A stretch of DNA of 64,000 nt, from assembly GCF_042652645.1 (NCBI RefSeq), contig NZ_JBHSGU010000001.1:186001-250000 (forward strand). Reading direction: 5' to 3'. This DNA is from Glaciecola siphonariae. GTDB lineage: Bacteria; Pseudomonadota; Gammaproteobacteria; Enterobacterales; Alteromonadaceae. Below are positions 35,921 to 44,674 of this stretch, piece by piece; the first letter of the stretch is position 1, and every line of letters starts with the position of its first letter. The notes beneath the pieces were generated by a model. It was not told the origin of the DNA. It searched no databases and worked only from the letters and a program-made list of their open reading frames with translations. The position numbers and the translations under genes were made by a program.

Positions 35921-36742
35921 ATGGCACACTATATTGCCCTTGCTGTACTCGCCTTTGCCATTATTGCCTATATTGTTGGCAAACCCGTTTATCGAGACCA
36001 CAAGCGCAAAAAAATTGCCGCTCAGCCGTTTAAAAAAGAATGGCGTAAAATCATCCAAAAAAGAATGCCTTATTTTAGAGGCATGCCTACCGACTTGCAG
36101 TTGCAACTCAAGCGACATATTCAAGTGTTTTTGTCAGAAAAAACGTTTTATGGCTACAACGGTATTGTGATTAACGACGAAATTCGCGTAACCATAGCAG
36201 CACAAGCGTGTTTATTGTTGCTGAATAGACGCACAGACTATTACCCAAAGCTTAAAAGTATCTTGGTGTACCCGCGAGCTTTTGTTAAGGAACATGAAGT
36301 TACCGGCAGCGACGGCGTAAAATCAATGCAGCATGCGCACTTAGCGGGAGAGTCGTGGGGCCATGGAAGCATCGTACTGTCTTGGCAAGACACCCTAGAC
36401 GGCGCTTATTTACCTGACGACGGACACAACGTGGTTATTCATGAGTTTGCGCATCAGCTTGACCAAGAAGACGGAGCCGCAAACGGAGCGCCTATCTTGA
36501 GTAAAGATCAAAGCTATACGTGCTGGGCTGACGTATTCTCCGCGCAGTATTCTTTGCTAGTAAAACAAGCACAAACCGGTGAGCCGTCTATATTTGATTA
36601 CTACGGCGCCACCAACCCGGCAGAATTTTTTGCTGTGGCCAGCGAAGTATTCTTTGAAAAGTCAGCGCAACTGCGCCACGAACATCCAAAGCTCTATGAG
36701 CAGCTGTCGCAATATTATCGCGTTGACCCAAGCGCGTGGTGA
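35921..36742 (+). CDS. Zinc-dependent peptidase of the MtfA (M90) family
   Basis: A 273-residue protein with an N-terminal membrane helix (about 4-22) and a metallopeptidase domain. The zinc site HEFAHQLDQEDG lies near residue 176, and the downstream EFFAVASEVFFEK supplies the third ligand Glu. E. coli MtfA binds the regulator Mlc and has aminopeptidase activity; this anchored form is common in marine gammaproteobacteria. An AAGGATACTC ribosome site precedes the ATG. It is convergent with the AgmX-like gene. Confidence 0.88.
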   Translation: MAHYIALAVLAFAIIAYIVGKPVYRDHKRKKIAAQPFKKEWRKIIQKRMPYFRGMPTDLQLQLKRHIQVFLSEKTFYGYNGIVINDEIRVTIAAQACLLLLNRRTDYYPKLKSILVYPRAFVKEHEVTGSDGVKSMQHAHLAGESWGHGSIVLSWQDTLDGAYLPDDGHNVVIHEFAHQLDQEDGAANGAPILSKDQSYTCWADVFSAQYSLLVKQAQTGEPSIFDYYGATNPAEFFAVASEVFFEKSAQLRHEHPKLYEQLSQYYRVDPSAW

Positions 36743-36765
36743 TGAGCTCTTGCCCTCTCCTACTG

Positions 36766-37776
36766 CTAGAACGGCAAAAAGTTAAAAGCATATTCAAGCT
36801 CGGTTTGCTCAACGTTTTGCGCGCCAAAATTTATAAGTGCTATACGAGCCAACAGTTTCTCAACTAAGTCTGGGGCATTTAACTCTGAATCAATAAGCGT
36901 CACCGATGACAACGAGCCATCTGGTGCAATCACAAGCTTAACGGTTAGTTTGCCCTCAATACTTGGGTCGGCCCTTAATGCTCGACGATATAATGAATAC
37001 ACAGCGCCTTTATTAGCGTCTAGTATTTGCCTTATTTGGTCGAGGTCTCGGTTGCCAACCACCTGCGTTTGGGTTTCTATACGCTTGGTCGCGAGTGCAA
37101 CCTCGCCCTCGCTTGCAGCGACAAATTCGGTATTTCTTCGGCCTTCGAGCTCACCGGCCGCGCCTACGTCAGACGACAACTCACTGGTTTGAATACCGCC
37201 GCTTGTACTTATAGTTTGCGCGCTGATTACATTTCGAGCGGTCACATTCGCCTGACCGCCACCTTGACTGAGGTCGGTATTCGCCAAATTTTGCAAATTT
37301 GCTTGCTCGCGCATACTTGCCAACTGATCGGCAAAGGCCATCACGCCTTTACTTTTAGCAGTCTCGCGAGCTTTCACCACTTTCTCTTGCTCCGTGAGTA
37401 CTTCGGGCGGCGTTTGCTCTGGCACCACCTCGTTAGGTGTTTCCACAGGCGCTTCTTGCACGAGCTCAGGCTCGATGGGTTCAGGCTCAGGCTCGAGCAC
37501 TTCTGGTTCTGGCAATGGCTCTGGCTCAATCGGAATCGGCGGGGGCGGCGGTGTTTTTGCCTCAAGTATTTTAGCTAACTGCGGCGGAAGCTTTTCTTGC
37601 TCTGCGCGCGGCAGTTCTGCGACTTCGGTCATGCTTACCGCCGCTGCCAACAAGAGCGTGATGACCAAAACCGCCACACAAATGTAAAAAAAGCGACCGT
37701 TTTCTTTAACGCTAGAACTCCACGGCAACTGACTATCAAAATAAGGCAGGGTCATTGTCATATCAGCACTGCTCAT
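36766..37776 (-). CDS. AgmX/PglI C-terminal domain protein, TonB-like energy transducer
   Basis: The ATG at 37776 overlaps the preceding stop (TAATG) after a GGGAGGG site; an upstream ATG at 37866 would read through that gene and is rejected. The 336-residue protein has one inner-membrane helix (about 29-50), a Pro/Glu-rich periplasm-spanning stretch (about 75-130), and a C-terminal AgmX/PglI domain (about 240-336; LDQIRQILDANKGAVYSLYRRAL, quoted in part as LDQIRQILDANKGAVYSLY, and GKLTVKLVIAPDGSL). AgmX/GltJ-type proteins of Myxococcus carry such domains. It probably passes force from the TolQR-type motor to the outer envelope. Confidence 0.85.
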   Translation of the reverse strand: MSSADMTMTLPYFDSQLPWSSSVKENGRFFYICVAVLVITLLLAAAVSMTEVAELPRAEQEKLPPQLAKILEAKTPPPPPIPIEPEPLPEPEVLEPEPEPIEPELVQEAPVETPNEVVPEQTPPEVLTEQEKVVKARETAKSKGVMAFADQLASMREQANLQNLANTDLSQGGGQANVTARNVISAQTISTSGGIQTSELSSDVGAAGELEGRRNTEFVAASEGEVALATKRIETQTQVVGNRDLDQIRQILDANKGAVYSLYRRALRADPSIEGKLTVKLVIAPDGSLSSVTLIDSELNAPDLVEKLLARIALINFGAQNVEQTELEYAFNFLPF

Positions 37777-38303
37777 TAGCGCATCCCTCCCGACGACAAT
37801 GCACTGCCACTGTCTTGCTTGTTTTCTACAGCAAGTGCAATATTTGTATAGCCTTGTGCTGCGCACGCCTGCATGATTTGCTTTAACACAGCGTAAGGAG
37901 TGCTGGCATCGCCCATAATGGTAATTGAGAGCGTTTGTTTATCATCTTCACTTAAATCGTCGCGCCGCTGCGTATGATAATCAAGCTCCGCTTTTAAGGC
38001 GTCAATTGCCTGCTGGTTTTGCTCGGCAAGCGCCTGCGTATTACTCAGAGCCTTGCCCTGCAATAGCACTTGGTCTTTGGTCACCATGAGCAAAAGTGTT
38101 TCGCTGGCAGGTGTATCGGCAAGCGATTCGGGCAGGCTAACGCGGTCACTCGACTGCAAAACCTGTACGTCGGAAGCGTTGAGCATTAAAAAAAACACCA
38201 AGATTGTAAATATATCCATCAATGACACTAGGCTGAGTTTGGCGCTTTTTTGATTGCGCTTGTGGTGCCTTGCCATGCGCTTTGCACGTACCGACTGTTT
38301 CAT
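37776..38303 (-). CDS. ExbD/TolR-type motor subunit 2
   Basis: A 175-residue protein with a basic cytosolic start, a single helix and a periplasmic domain. The helix contains LVSLMDIFTILVFFLML with the proton-carrying Asp at residue 30, as needed in ExbD and TolR. The periplasmic part has a coiled-coil insertion (about 85-120) before the usual TolR fold (IMGDASTPYAVLKQIMQAC). Overlaps the previous gene by four bases and the next by one. Confidence 0.88.
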   Translation of the reverse strand: MKQSVRAKRMARHHKRNQKSAKLSLVSLMDIFTILVFFLMLNASDVQVLQSSDRVSLPESLADTPASETLLLMVTKDQVLLQGKALSNTQALAEQNQQAIDALKAELDYHTQRRDDLSEDDKQTLSITIMGDASTPYAVLKQIMQACAAQGYTNIALAVENKQDSGSALSSGGMR

Positions 38304-38893
38304 AATGCACCTCCCTCAGGCGGCGTCCACGCATCTCGGGTGTCGCTTGGTGCATCGGCTAGCGACACGTCAGGAAACAGCTCGGCGTCTACAACAGAGG
38401 CCGCAACAACATCTTTATATGAGCGCGTAGCGTCTATTAAGGTGACTATCGTTTGATAATCAGTGTCTGGCTGCATGAGCAGACTTATGTTTCTTTTCTC
38501 AACGCCTTGGCCGAGTAAGGTTTGTTTAATTTGCTTTAATAACTGCTGTAAGCCTTCAGTGTCATGCACTGCAGCATTGCTGTTAATACCAGCATCTGAG
38601 CTTTGCGCCGCCTCGGGCGATGTGATTTTAGGTAGCTGTGCCAGCAAATAGCCTTGCGGAAAAAACACCTCTAGGCCTTGCTCATACACATGCACCTCTA
38701 AGACTTGCTCTTCAATGCTCTGCTCGTCTGACAGCGCGGCAAGCCCGGGCAATTGAAGCTCTACCACCGTGATGCGAGAAAATACCATCATCATTAGCAG
38801 CACCGGCACCAGCACAATCATTAAATTCATAAATGACGTGATATCGAGCTCTGCTTCTGCTTTTGGGACGCGTGCGCGCCGATTAGCTAACAT
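38300..38893 (-). CDS. ExbD/TolR-type motor subunit 1, helix Asp replaced by Asn
   Basis: A 197-residue ExbD/TolR relative: basic start, helix (about 18-40, LDITSFMNLMIVLVPVLLMM), periplasmic domain with VVELQLPGLAAL and IKQTLLGQGVEKRNISLLMQ, quoted as QGVEKRNISLLMQ, near 120. At the place of the conserved helix Asp it has Asn23; an Asp lies six residues earlier. An Asn here is, as far as I recall, typical of a subfamily that travels with a second, Asp-bearing paralogue, as in this operon. The start follows the TolQ-type gene by 10 bases. Confidence 0.85.
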   Translation of the reverse strand: MLANRRARVPKAEAELDITSFMNLMIVLVPVLLMMMVFSRITVVELQLPGLAALSDEQSIEEQVLEVHVYEQGLEVFFPQGYLLAQLPKITSPEAAQSSDAGINSNAAVHDTEGLQQLLKQIKQTLLGQGVEKRNISLLMQPDTDYQTIVTLIDATRSYKDVVAASVVDAELFPDVSLADAPSDTRDAWTPPEGGAL

Positions 38894-38903
38894 CGTTTTT
38901 TGC

Positions 38904-39569
38904 CTACATGTCGCTTTGACGAGTGTGCGGCTTAAGCTGTTGCAGCGCGATTAAGGTGTTTAAACACTTCACGCCAGCCATCTCCATGCTGTCGATAATT
39001 TCAGTGGTTTTAGTTTGTAAAAGTGCATGAAAGCCCAGCAGCGGAATCGCTGAAATCAAACCGAAGGCAGTGGTGTTCATGGCAACAGAGATAGACTGCG
39101 ACAGCAGGCTAGCCTTTTCAGAGGGGTCTGCGTTTGCCACCGCTGAGAATGCGGCTATCAAGCCGATTATGGTACCCAAAAGACCAAGCAAGGTGGCGAT
39201 ATTGGCGAGCGTGCCCAAGTAAGAGGTGCGTTTTTCTAAACGCGGCACGGTTTCCATTAGGCCTTCTTCCATCGCGTATTCTATATCTTCGCGTCGTGGG
39301 CTAAGCGATAACCGCGTGATGCCGGCGCCAATGACGCGGCTAATAGGCGCCGTTGACGATTTAGTTAATGACAAGAGCTGATCAAACTGCTGCTGCGCTA
39401 ACAAGGGTTCAATTTCAAGAAAAGCACGTTTATTAGTAGATTTTGCAAAACTCAAAAATACATAGCGTTCAATGGTAATCGCAATGCCAAGGGCTAAAAC
39501 GATGGCGATAGGCAGCATAAACGAGCCACCCTCTTGGAAAAACCGTGCGATTGTGTCAAAAATATCCAT
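38904..39569 (-). CDS. MotA/TolQ/ExbB-type proton channel subunit
   Basis: A 221-residue inner-membrane protein with three helices (about 15-37, 118-140, 158-182) and the family motif LANIATLLGLLGTIIGLIAAF, quoted as TLLGLLGTIIGL. It forms the stator-like proton channel with the ExbD/TolR subunits encoded just downstream. In Myxococcus the matching set is AglR with AglQ and AglS. A gap of 113 bases before it holds CGCTAA/TTAGCG inverted repeats (39616-39634), so a separate promoter is possible. Confidence 0.9.
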   Translation of the reverse strand: MDIFDTIARFFQEGGSFMLPIAIVLALGIAITIERYVFLSFAKSTNKRAFLEIEPLLAQQQFDQLLSLTKSSTAPISRVIGAGITRLSLSPRREDIEYAMEEGLMETVPRLEKRTSYLGTLANIATLLGLLGTIIGLIAAFSAVANADPSEKASLLSQSISVAMNTTAFGLISAIPLLGFHALLQTKTTEIIDSMEMAGVKCLNTLIALQQLKPHTRQSDM

Positions 39570-39682
39570 AGTCTTGCTCTCTTTATAAAATATTAAATTT
39601 AATGTGTTTACCCTACGCTAATAAACTGTTAGCGAAGGTATATTTATGCGTTTAAATTACACTAGCCTCATACCTTAATACG

Positions 39683-40114
39683 CTAGTATTGGTCACTATT
39701 GCTGTTCGGATTTGTCTGCGCTTGCGTGTTTGCCTCGCGCGTTGGCAGTGCGAGAATATCGTCAACCACGGCTAAATCTCGTAAAAACTGATTGCGCTCA
39801 ATACTCGGTAGCTGCGTAACAGCGCTTTGCCATGTTTGCGTTTCATCAATGCGCTGATGACTGGGCAATTGCCATGGCACAATGGTCAGTACTTGCGGCT
39901 GCTCTCGATTAGCACGGATGGTTTGCTCTAAGCGCAGTACGCCATCTTCACCGCGCACTAACTCATCAGGCGTATCGCTAGTTGTTTGCGCAGGCACTTG
40001 TGCATCGTTGTTCTGAAGCGGTGACCCCTGCTGGGCGTGAGTTGTCGCTGCAAACAATAGGGACGCACACAATAACACCGTGCAGGCGGCATGCTCTAGC
40101 GATAAAAGCCTCAT
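39683..40114 (-). CDS. Small exported protein of the TPR/TolQR locus
   Basis: A 143-residue protein with a signal peptide (to about THAQQG, residue 30) and a polar, Gln/Asp-rich mature part with no recognised domain (LRLEQTIRANREQPQVLTIV; ERNQFLRDLAVVDDILALP). Start overlaps the stop of the TPR lipoprotein gene (ATGA). Its place between TPR proteins and the motor suggests a periplasmic adaptor, but that is inference. Confidence 0.65.
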   Translation of the reverse strand: MRLLSLEHAACTVLLCASLLFAATTHAQQGSPLQNNDAQVPAQTTSDTPDELVRGEDGVLRLEQTIRANREQPQVLTIVPWQLPSHQRIDETQTWQSAVTQLPSIERNQFLRDLAVVDDILALPTREANTQAQTNPNSNSDQY

Positions 40115-41151
40115 TTTGTTTCTCCTGTGAACGCAAGGTCTTTAGCCTTGAGCTGTCGCTGTAAATCAACTCGCCACCCTTTTAGCTTCTTAAGCTCTTG
40201 TCGCAGGGCGCTTTCGTCAGCAAATGCATGACTTGCCTGTGCGCTGCTTGCTGCAAACAATTGACTGTTTTGTAATAAATCTGGGTCGTCAATCAAGGCA
40301 ACGTTGAAATCAAGGTAGCTAATGTACAAAGAATAGTCTTGCAGCGCGTCCACTTTGTTGCCCAAATATAAGTCCTGCAGTAAGCCTCTGTTGCGATAGC
40401 TAACAAAATAACCCGGGTAGGAGGCAATGGCCTGATTGTAAAGTGCCAATGCTTGTGCAAACTCTCCCTGCATGCGGTGCAGTTTTGCTCTGCGGTTAGC
40501 CGCCTTGTAATTATGCGTATTGACGATAAGCGCGGCGTCGAAGTGTTCTCTTGCCAATGACCAGTTTGTTGCGCTGTTCGTTGTTGTGTTTTTCATGGCG
40601 TTTAAAGCTTGCCCATCAGAAACACTAGCGTCTGGTTTACTCGGTATATCTTCGCCGCTTAGCTGCCAAAGCTTAAAATAGATATCACCGGCTAGCACGT
40701 GCGCGTTACTTGAAAACGATGCCCTTGGCGCGCCCTTCATGGCTTGTTCAATGTAGCTTTTAGCTTCAATGGCTTGGTTATTTTGTAAGGCATCTAAGGC
40801 CATAGTCAGCAGCTGTTTATCAGACGATTTGTTACTGCGCTTGTTTTGTTCAAAAAGATTCGTGGCGCCAATTCTAGCTAACACCGCGGCGTATTTTGCG
40901 CTAGCCTCTTCGGCCGCGACATTTTCTTTGGTGGCTTGCTCGGCGGGCGTTTGAGCTAATTGGCTGTCGTTAGTTAATGGAGATACCTGTGCACGCTCTG
41001 GTGCATCATCAGGGCTTGGCTCGCTGCCTAACATGCTGTTCATCGTGGCGCAGCCACCTAGCCACAAGCTACACAGCATCCACGCCATTAAGCGCAGCTT
41101 GCCGCTTGCTGTTGAGCGCTGGTTTGTATGAAGCTTACCCTTATAAGTCAT
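40111..41151 (-). CDS. TPR lipoprotein
   Basis: The precursor has a lipoprotein signal (SLWLGGC; Cys near 34 counted from ATG 41151; another ATG at 41169 overlaps the preceding gene further). TPR-like helical repeats occupy about residues 110-250 (ALDALQNNQAIEAKSYIEQA; EFAQALALYNQAIASYPGYF). A coiled-coil-like C-terminus follows (ESALRQELKKLKGWRVDLQRQ, cut here to LRQELKKLKGWRVDLQ). It is probably attached to the inner leaflet of the outer membrane as a scaffold. Confidence 0.75.
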   Translation of the reverse strand: MTYKGKLHTNQRSTASGKLRLMAWMLCSLWLGGCATMNSMLGSEPSPDDAPERAQVSPLTNDSQLAQTPAEQATKENVAAEEASAKYAAVLARIGATNLFEQNKRSNKSSDKQLLTMALDALQNNQAIEAKSYIEQAMKGAPRASFSSNAHVLAGDIYFKLWQLSGEDIPSKPDASVSDGQALNAMKNTTTNSATNWSLAREHFDAALIVNTHNYKAANRRAKLHRMQGEFAQALALYNQAIASYPGYFVSYRNRGLLQDLYLGNKVDALQDYSLYISYLDFNVALIDDPDLLQNSQLFAASSAQASHAFADESALRQELKKLKGWRVDLQRQLKAKDLAFTGETK

Positions 41152-44100
41152 CAGCAGACACTCCAACACTTAGCTCTTGTTTACCATAACGGGCAGGCAG
41201 GGTTGTTTTAAGTACATCAAAACTTTGTTTTACAAAACTATCGTAAAGGCCACTGTGAGCGCGAGCCGCGTTGTTTTCATGCAGTTCTATCGCAGTTTCT
41301 TCAAAGGGGTAGGCTTGTTCTTCTAGCAGCAATTCGTATTGGCTTAGCTCCAGCGCGCTTAAGTCTTTCGGGCGGCTCGAATTCATCAAATCGCCGGCTA
41401 ACTGCATGTACAAATTGGCGAGATGGTAATTGGCTTGTGTGACATAGTCGGCAACCGCAAATGACATAACTTCATCATACGCATTTATCGCACTGGTGAG
41501 TGCGTTTTGCTTTTTACTCAAGCTTTGATTGAGCGGCGGCGTGAGCTTAATTTTACTAAACGCCGCATCGGCGTCTTTGGCAAATACCATGGCCGACATA
41601 GCGGCCAAATAACGGGAGCGAGGTGTGCCCGCTTCGGCCACGCTTTGTCCTTGTTGGCTTGCCACACTTAGCTGGGCTTGACGCAGTTTGTTGAGCCAAA
41701 AGCGCCGCTTGCTATCTTCCCCAGAAGCAAGATAAAACTCGCTCATTTTAAAGCGCGCCTCATTTGCTAAATCCATAGGCTGAGGGTAGGCATGCGCATA
41801 GGAACGAAAGCTGTTGAGCGCCTTAGCTTTGTTGTTCGCACGCTCGTAATATACTGCCGCCTGATACAAAGCGTCTTGTGCGTTTAACAAGCCCTCTGCT
41901 TGAGCCTCATTTGCAAGCGCGCTATTTTGGGCCTTTTGCCAAGTGGCATACAAAATATCAGCCGCCTGCTCCCAGTCCTCTGTTTGCTGATAGGCAAACA
42001 ATAGTTGGCTTTGAATATTCTTACTTAATTCATGATTTGGATATCGCTTGGCAAAATCGAGCCACGTATCAATTGCCTGCTGCCAGTTGCCAATAAGGGC
42101 ATAGTAGCTTGCGCTGTCGTACTGCGCTGCGATACGAAAGCTTGAGCTTGGCGTATCGCTAATGATGGTCTGCCATTTACCAATGGCATCTAAAATGATG
42201 TCACGCTGTAGCGAGCTTATGTTCAAGTCATACACATTGGTTTGCAAAGAGAGCTGAGCGGGGGTAAGCGCAATCGCACTTAAGCCCTCTTCTGCCTGCA
42301 TGTATAGGCTGGCAGCAAGGCGATCAATCAGGCCTTGAGTGCTAGAATCTTGATTAAGTGCAGTGGTTTGTGATGTTCTTGGCGCATTGGCAAGAGCCGG
42401 GTTGCTCTTATACGCATCGCTCAGCAAGGTGCGATAGTATTGCTCGGCGCTGGCAAAACGCTGCAAAGCAAAATCACTATGGGCCATCACCAACAGCGCC
42501 GAGCGCTCGCGCTCTGGATTGCTGGCATGTATTGTAGGGGCCTCTTCTAACAACCATTTTGCCCAGCGCTGCGCCTGTATATACGATTCACTGTTAAACA
42601 AGCTTTGCATCAAGGTTAGGGCCACCGAAGGACTGCGCCTGTCAGTCGCAAAGCTCAAAACAAACTGCTGTTGAGAAAACTGCTCGGCACTTAAATTGCC
42701 GCCCTGCGATGTTTGCATTGCTGTATCGATGGCGTCGGGTAGTTCCTTGTGCGCCAGTATAGCGGCGTAAGCCGCTTCAACCGCCATAGGGTTTGGCGTA
42801 TCTTGATAGGCATAGATTTCAAAAGCCTCAATCGCTTTTTGATATTGCGCCAGTGCATAATAAGCCTCTGCTAGATAAAACCTGCGCTCTGGTACATCTG
42901 CCTCTACACGCCCGCCGTCATAGCTAAAGGTGCGAATATGGTCTTCATAATAAAAAACAGCCTGTTGGTAAGCCTCTGTGCGCAAGCTCAATAAATCTTG
43001 TGTATCGGCGCTCGCCAAGGCTTGTGTTTGCGCATCGCTCAACGAACTTGTGCTAAAACCTTGCGAAAACTCCTGATTATTGAGGTCGGTAAGTTCTGTT
43101 GAATCATCGCCTTGCGCTTGGCTGTTTTGCCGAGCACGCAAAATTGCATCAATACTTTGCGCGATGCTGTGTTCGCTTTGGGCCAGCTCACTCAAATACG
43201 TTTTTAAATAAGGTGAGGCGGCTTCACCGAGTGGCGAGTCTAAGCGTTTTAGCACCAAACCTCCCAGTGCATATGTTTCAACAAAACGCTGCTTGGCTAG
43301 TAATACTTTGTCAGCAAACCCTCCCAAAATATAGGCGTCTATGTGACGAACGTAAAACTCTACGGCGCGGCTATGGTACGGATAGCGGCTGGCAAAGCTA
43401 AGCAAGGCATCTGCGCTATCATTGTAACGGTCTTCATCGAGGTATTGCTGTGCCAGTTCTTCAAACACCAAGTGCTGATAGGCGGCATCGCTACGCTGTG
43501 CGTAAAAATCCACAATGGCATCGCCACTGCCTTGATAGGAAAAGGTGAGCGCCATCACCCGGATGCTGTCGCTGACCAAACGCATTTCGCCTTTCGACAG
43601 GCTATCGATTTGCGCCAAACTGGCTTGCTCTAGTCGGCTAGCGGGCATACCGGTTTTGTCAAAGGTGTGTTTTAACATCTTGTCAAAGGCTTCTAAGGCC
43701 GCTTGATATTGGTCTTGTTTAAACTCACTCCAGCCCAGCATATATGCTGATATGCCATAAAAATCTGCAGTATTTTGCGTCGCCACCATATTGCCTTGCA
43801 CTTGGCCATGGCGCTCAAGGGAGCTACTACTATTGCTGAGTACTTGCTCGTAGTAAGACGCGGCTTGAGCATACCGCTGACGGTTAAAATAGTACTCGCC
43901 GATCCTAAAAAAGAGCTCAATATGTTGTTCACTTATTCCAAAGCCCGACTCCGGGAAGCTCTGTAAAAACAACTTCGCCACCTCCACACTGCGCTCTTTT
44001 TGTCCTGAAAGGTCTAAGGCGCGAGAAAGTTGGTACATCGCATCCATTTGCTTTCGATTGAGCGCTTGCTGTTCTTCAGTTAGGGGCGCCATAGGTTTGG

Positions 44101-44674
44101 GTATAAAAATATCATGCTGGTCGAGCACATTTTGATAGGCCTCAATAGCCTGTGCAAACCCTACTAATGAATCACTTTGATTACCGGCTCTGAGTTGTTC
44201 AGTATCGCTACCTTGTTCAAGCGCTTGCTCGGCTAGCAGCATTTTTATGTCGGCCAAGCGAAACGCCACCTGCCTGCGCTGCTTTTCGTCGGTGATCAGC
44301 GGCAACAATGCTTCATATTCCGCGCGTTTTTCTTCAAGGCTCAAGCGCGGTATGTCTTGTGGTCCGGCGCCAGCAGGCAGCGCATCGCTACTAGCCATAA
44401 CATCCGGTTCGTTGATAGCCTGCATAGCCGCGTCACGCCCTTGTGGCATTAAATTTAAACTGGCTAAACTCGCTCTGCTGCTTTTTCCGCTCAGTAAACG
44501 CTCTAGCTCAGCCCTTTCAATTTCAGAGAGCTCGTTGCTTTGAAGGGACGCTTGCTCTGAGGCATCCTCATCTTCAAATACGCCGGTAATCGAATTTATT
44601 GAGCCACAAGCGCTAAGCAAGAGGGCGCAAAGCAGTGCACAAGATATAAGCAACCACCCTCTATATGTTTTCAT
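41141..44674 (-). CDS. Giant TPR lipoprotein (1177 aa)
   Basis: A lipoprotein signal ends at LLLSAC (Cys 23). Nearly the whole mature chain is TPR or TPR-like helical repeats, for example SYYEQVLSNSSSSLERHGQV, KAIEAFEIYAYQDTPNP, SAEQYYRTLLSDAYKSNPAL and QAIDTWLDFAKRYPNHELS. Such large solenoid lipoproteins act as periplasmic scaffolds for envelope-spanning machines; GltD/GltE of Myxococcus are comparable TPR parts. Its start overlaps the previous stop (ATGA) and its end overlaps the next start, so it is strictly co-translated. Confidence 0.8.
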   Translation of the reverse strand: MKTYRGWLLISCALLCALLLSACGSINSITGVFEDEDASEQASLQSNELSEIERAELERLLSGKSSRASLASLNLMPQGRDAAMQAINEPDVMASSDALPAGAGPQDIPRLSLEEKRAEYEALLPLITDEKQRRQVAFRLADIKMLLAEQALEQGSDTEQLRAGNQSDSLVGFAQAIEAYQNVLDQHDIFIPKPMAPLTEEQQALNRKQMDAMYQLSRALDLSGQKERSVEVAKLFLQSFPESGFGISEQHIELFFRIGEYYFNRQRYAQAASYYEQVLSNSSSSLERHGQVQGNMVATQNTADFYGISAYMLGWSEFKQDQYQAALEAFDKMLKHTFDKTGMPASRLEQASLAQIDSLSKGEMRLVSDSIRVMALTFSYQGSGDAIVDFYAQRSDAAYQHLVFEELAQQYLDEDRYNDSADALLSFASRYPYHSRAVEFYVRHIDAYILGGFADKVLLAKQRFVETYALGGLVLKRLDSPLGEAASPYLKTYLSELAQSEHSIAQSIDAILRARQNSQAQGDDSTELTDLNNQEFSQGFSTSSLSDAQTQALASADTQDLLSLRTEAYQQAVFYYEDHIRTFSYDGGRVEADVPERRFYLAEAYYALAQYQKAIEAFEIYAYQDTPNPMAVEAAYAAILAHKELPDAIDTAMQTSQGGNLSAEQFSQQQFVLSFATDRRSPSVALTLMQSLFNSESYIQAQRWAKWLLEEAPTIHASNPERERSALLVMAHSDFALQRFASAEQYYRTLLSDAYKSNPALANAPRTSQTTALNQDSSTQGLIDRLAASLYMQAEEGLSAIALTPAQLSLQTNVYDLNISSLQRDIILDAIGKWQTIISDTPSSSFRIAAQYDSASYYALIGNWQQAIDTWLDFAKRYPNHELSKNIQSQLLFAYQQTEDWEQAADILYATWQKAQNSALANEAQAEGLLNAQDALYQAAVYYERANNKAKALNSFRSYAHAYPQPMDLANEARFKMSEFYLASGEDSKRRFWLNKLRQAQLSVASQQGQSVAEAGTPRSRYLAAMSAMVFAKDADAAFSKIKLTPPLNQSLSKKQNALTSAINAYDEVMSFAVADYVTQANYHLANLYMQLAGDLMNSSRPKDLSALELSQYELLLEEQAYPFEETAIELHENNAARAHSGLYDSFVKQSFDVLKTTLPARYGKQELSVGVSADDL

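Noticed and set aside
36766..39569. Ordinary TonB-ExbB-ExbD iron-uptake system
   Set aside because: Two different ExbD proteins, an AgmX-type C-terminus instead of a TonB one, and TPR neighbours argue for a different machine.
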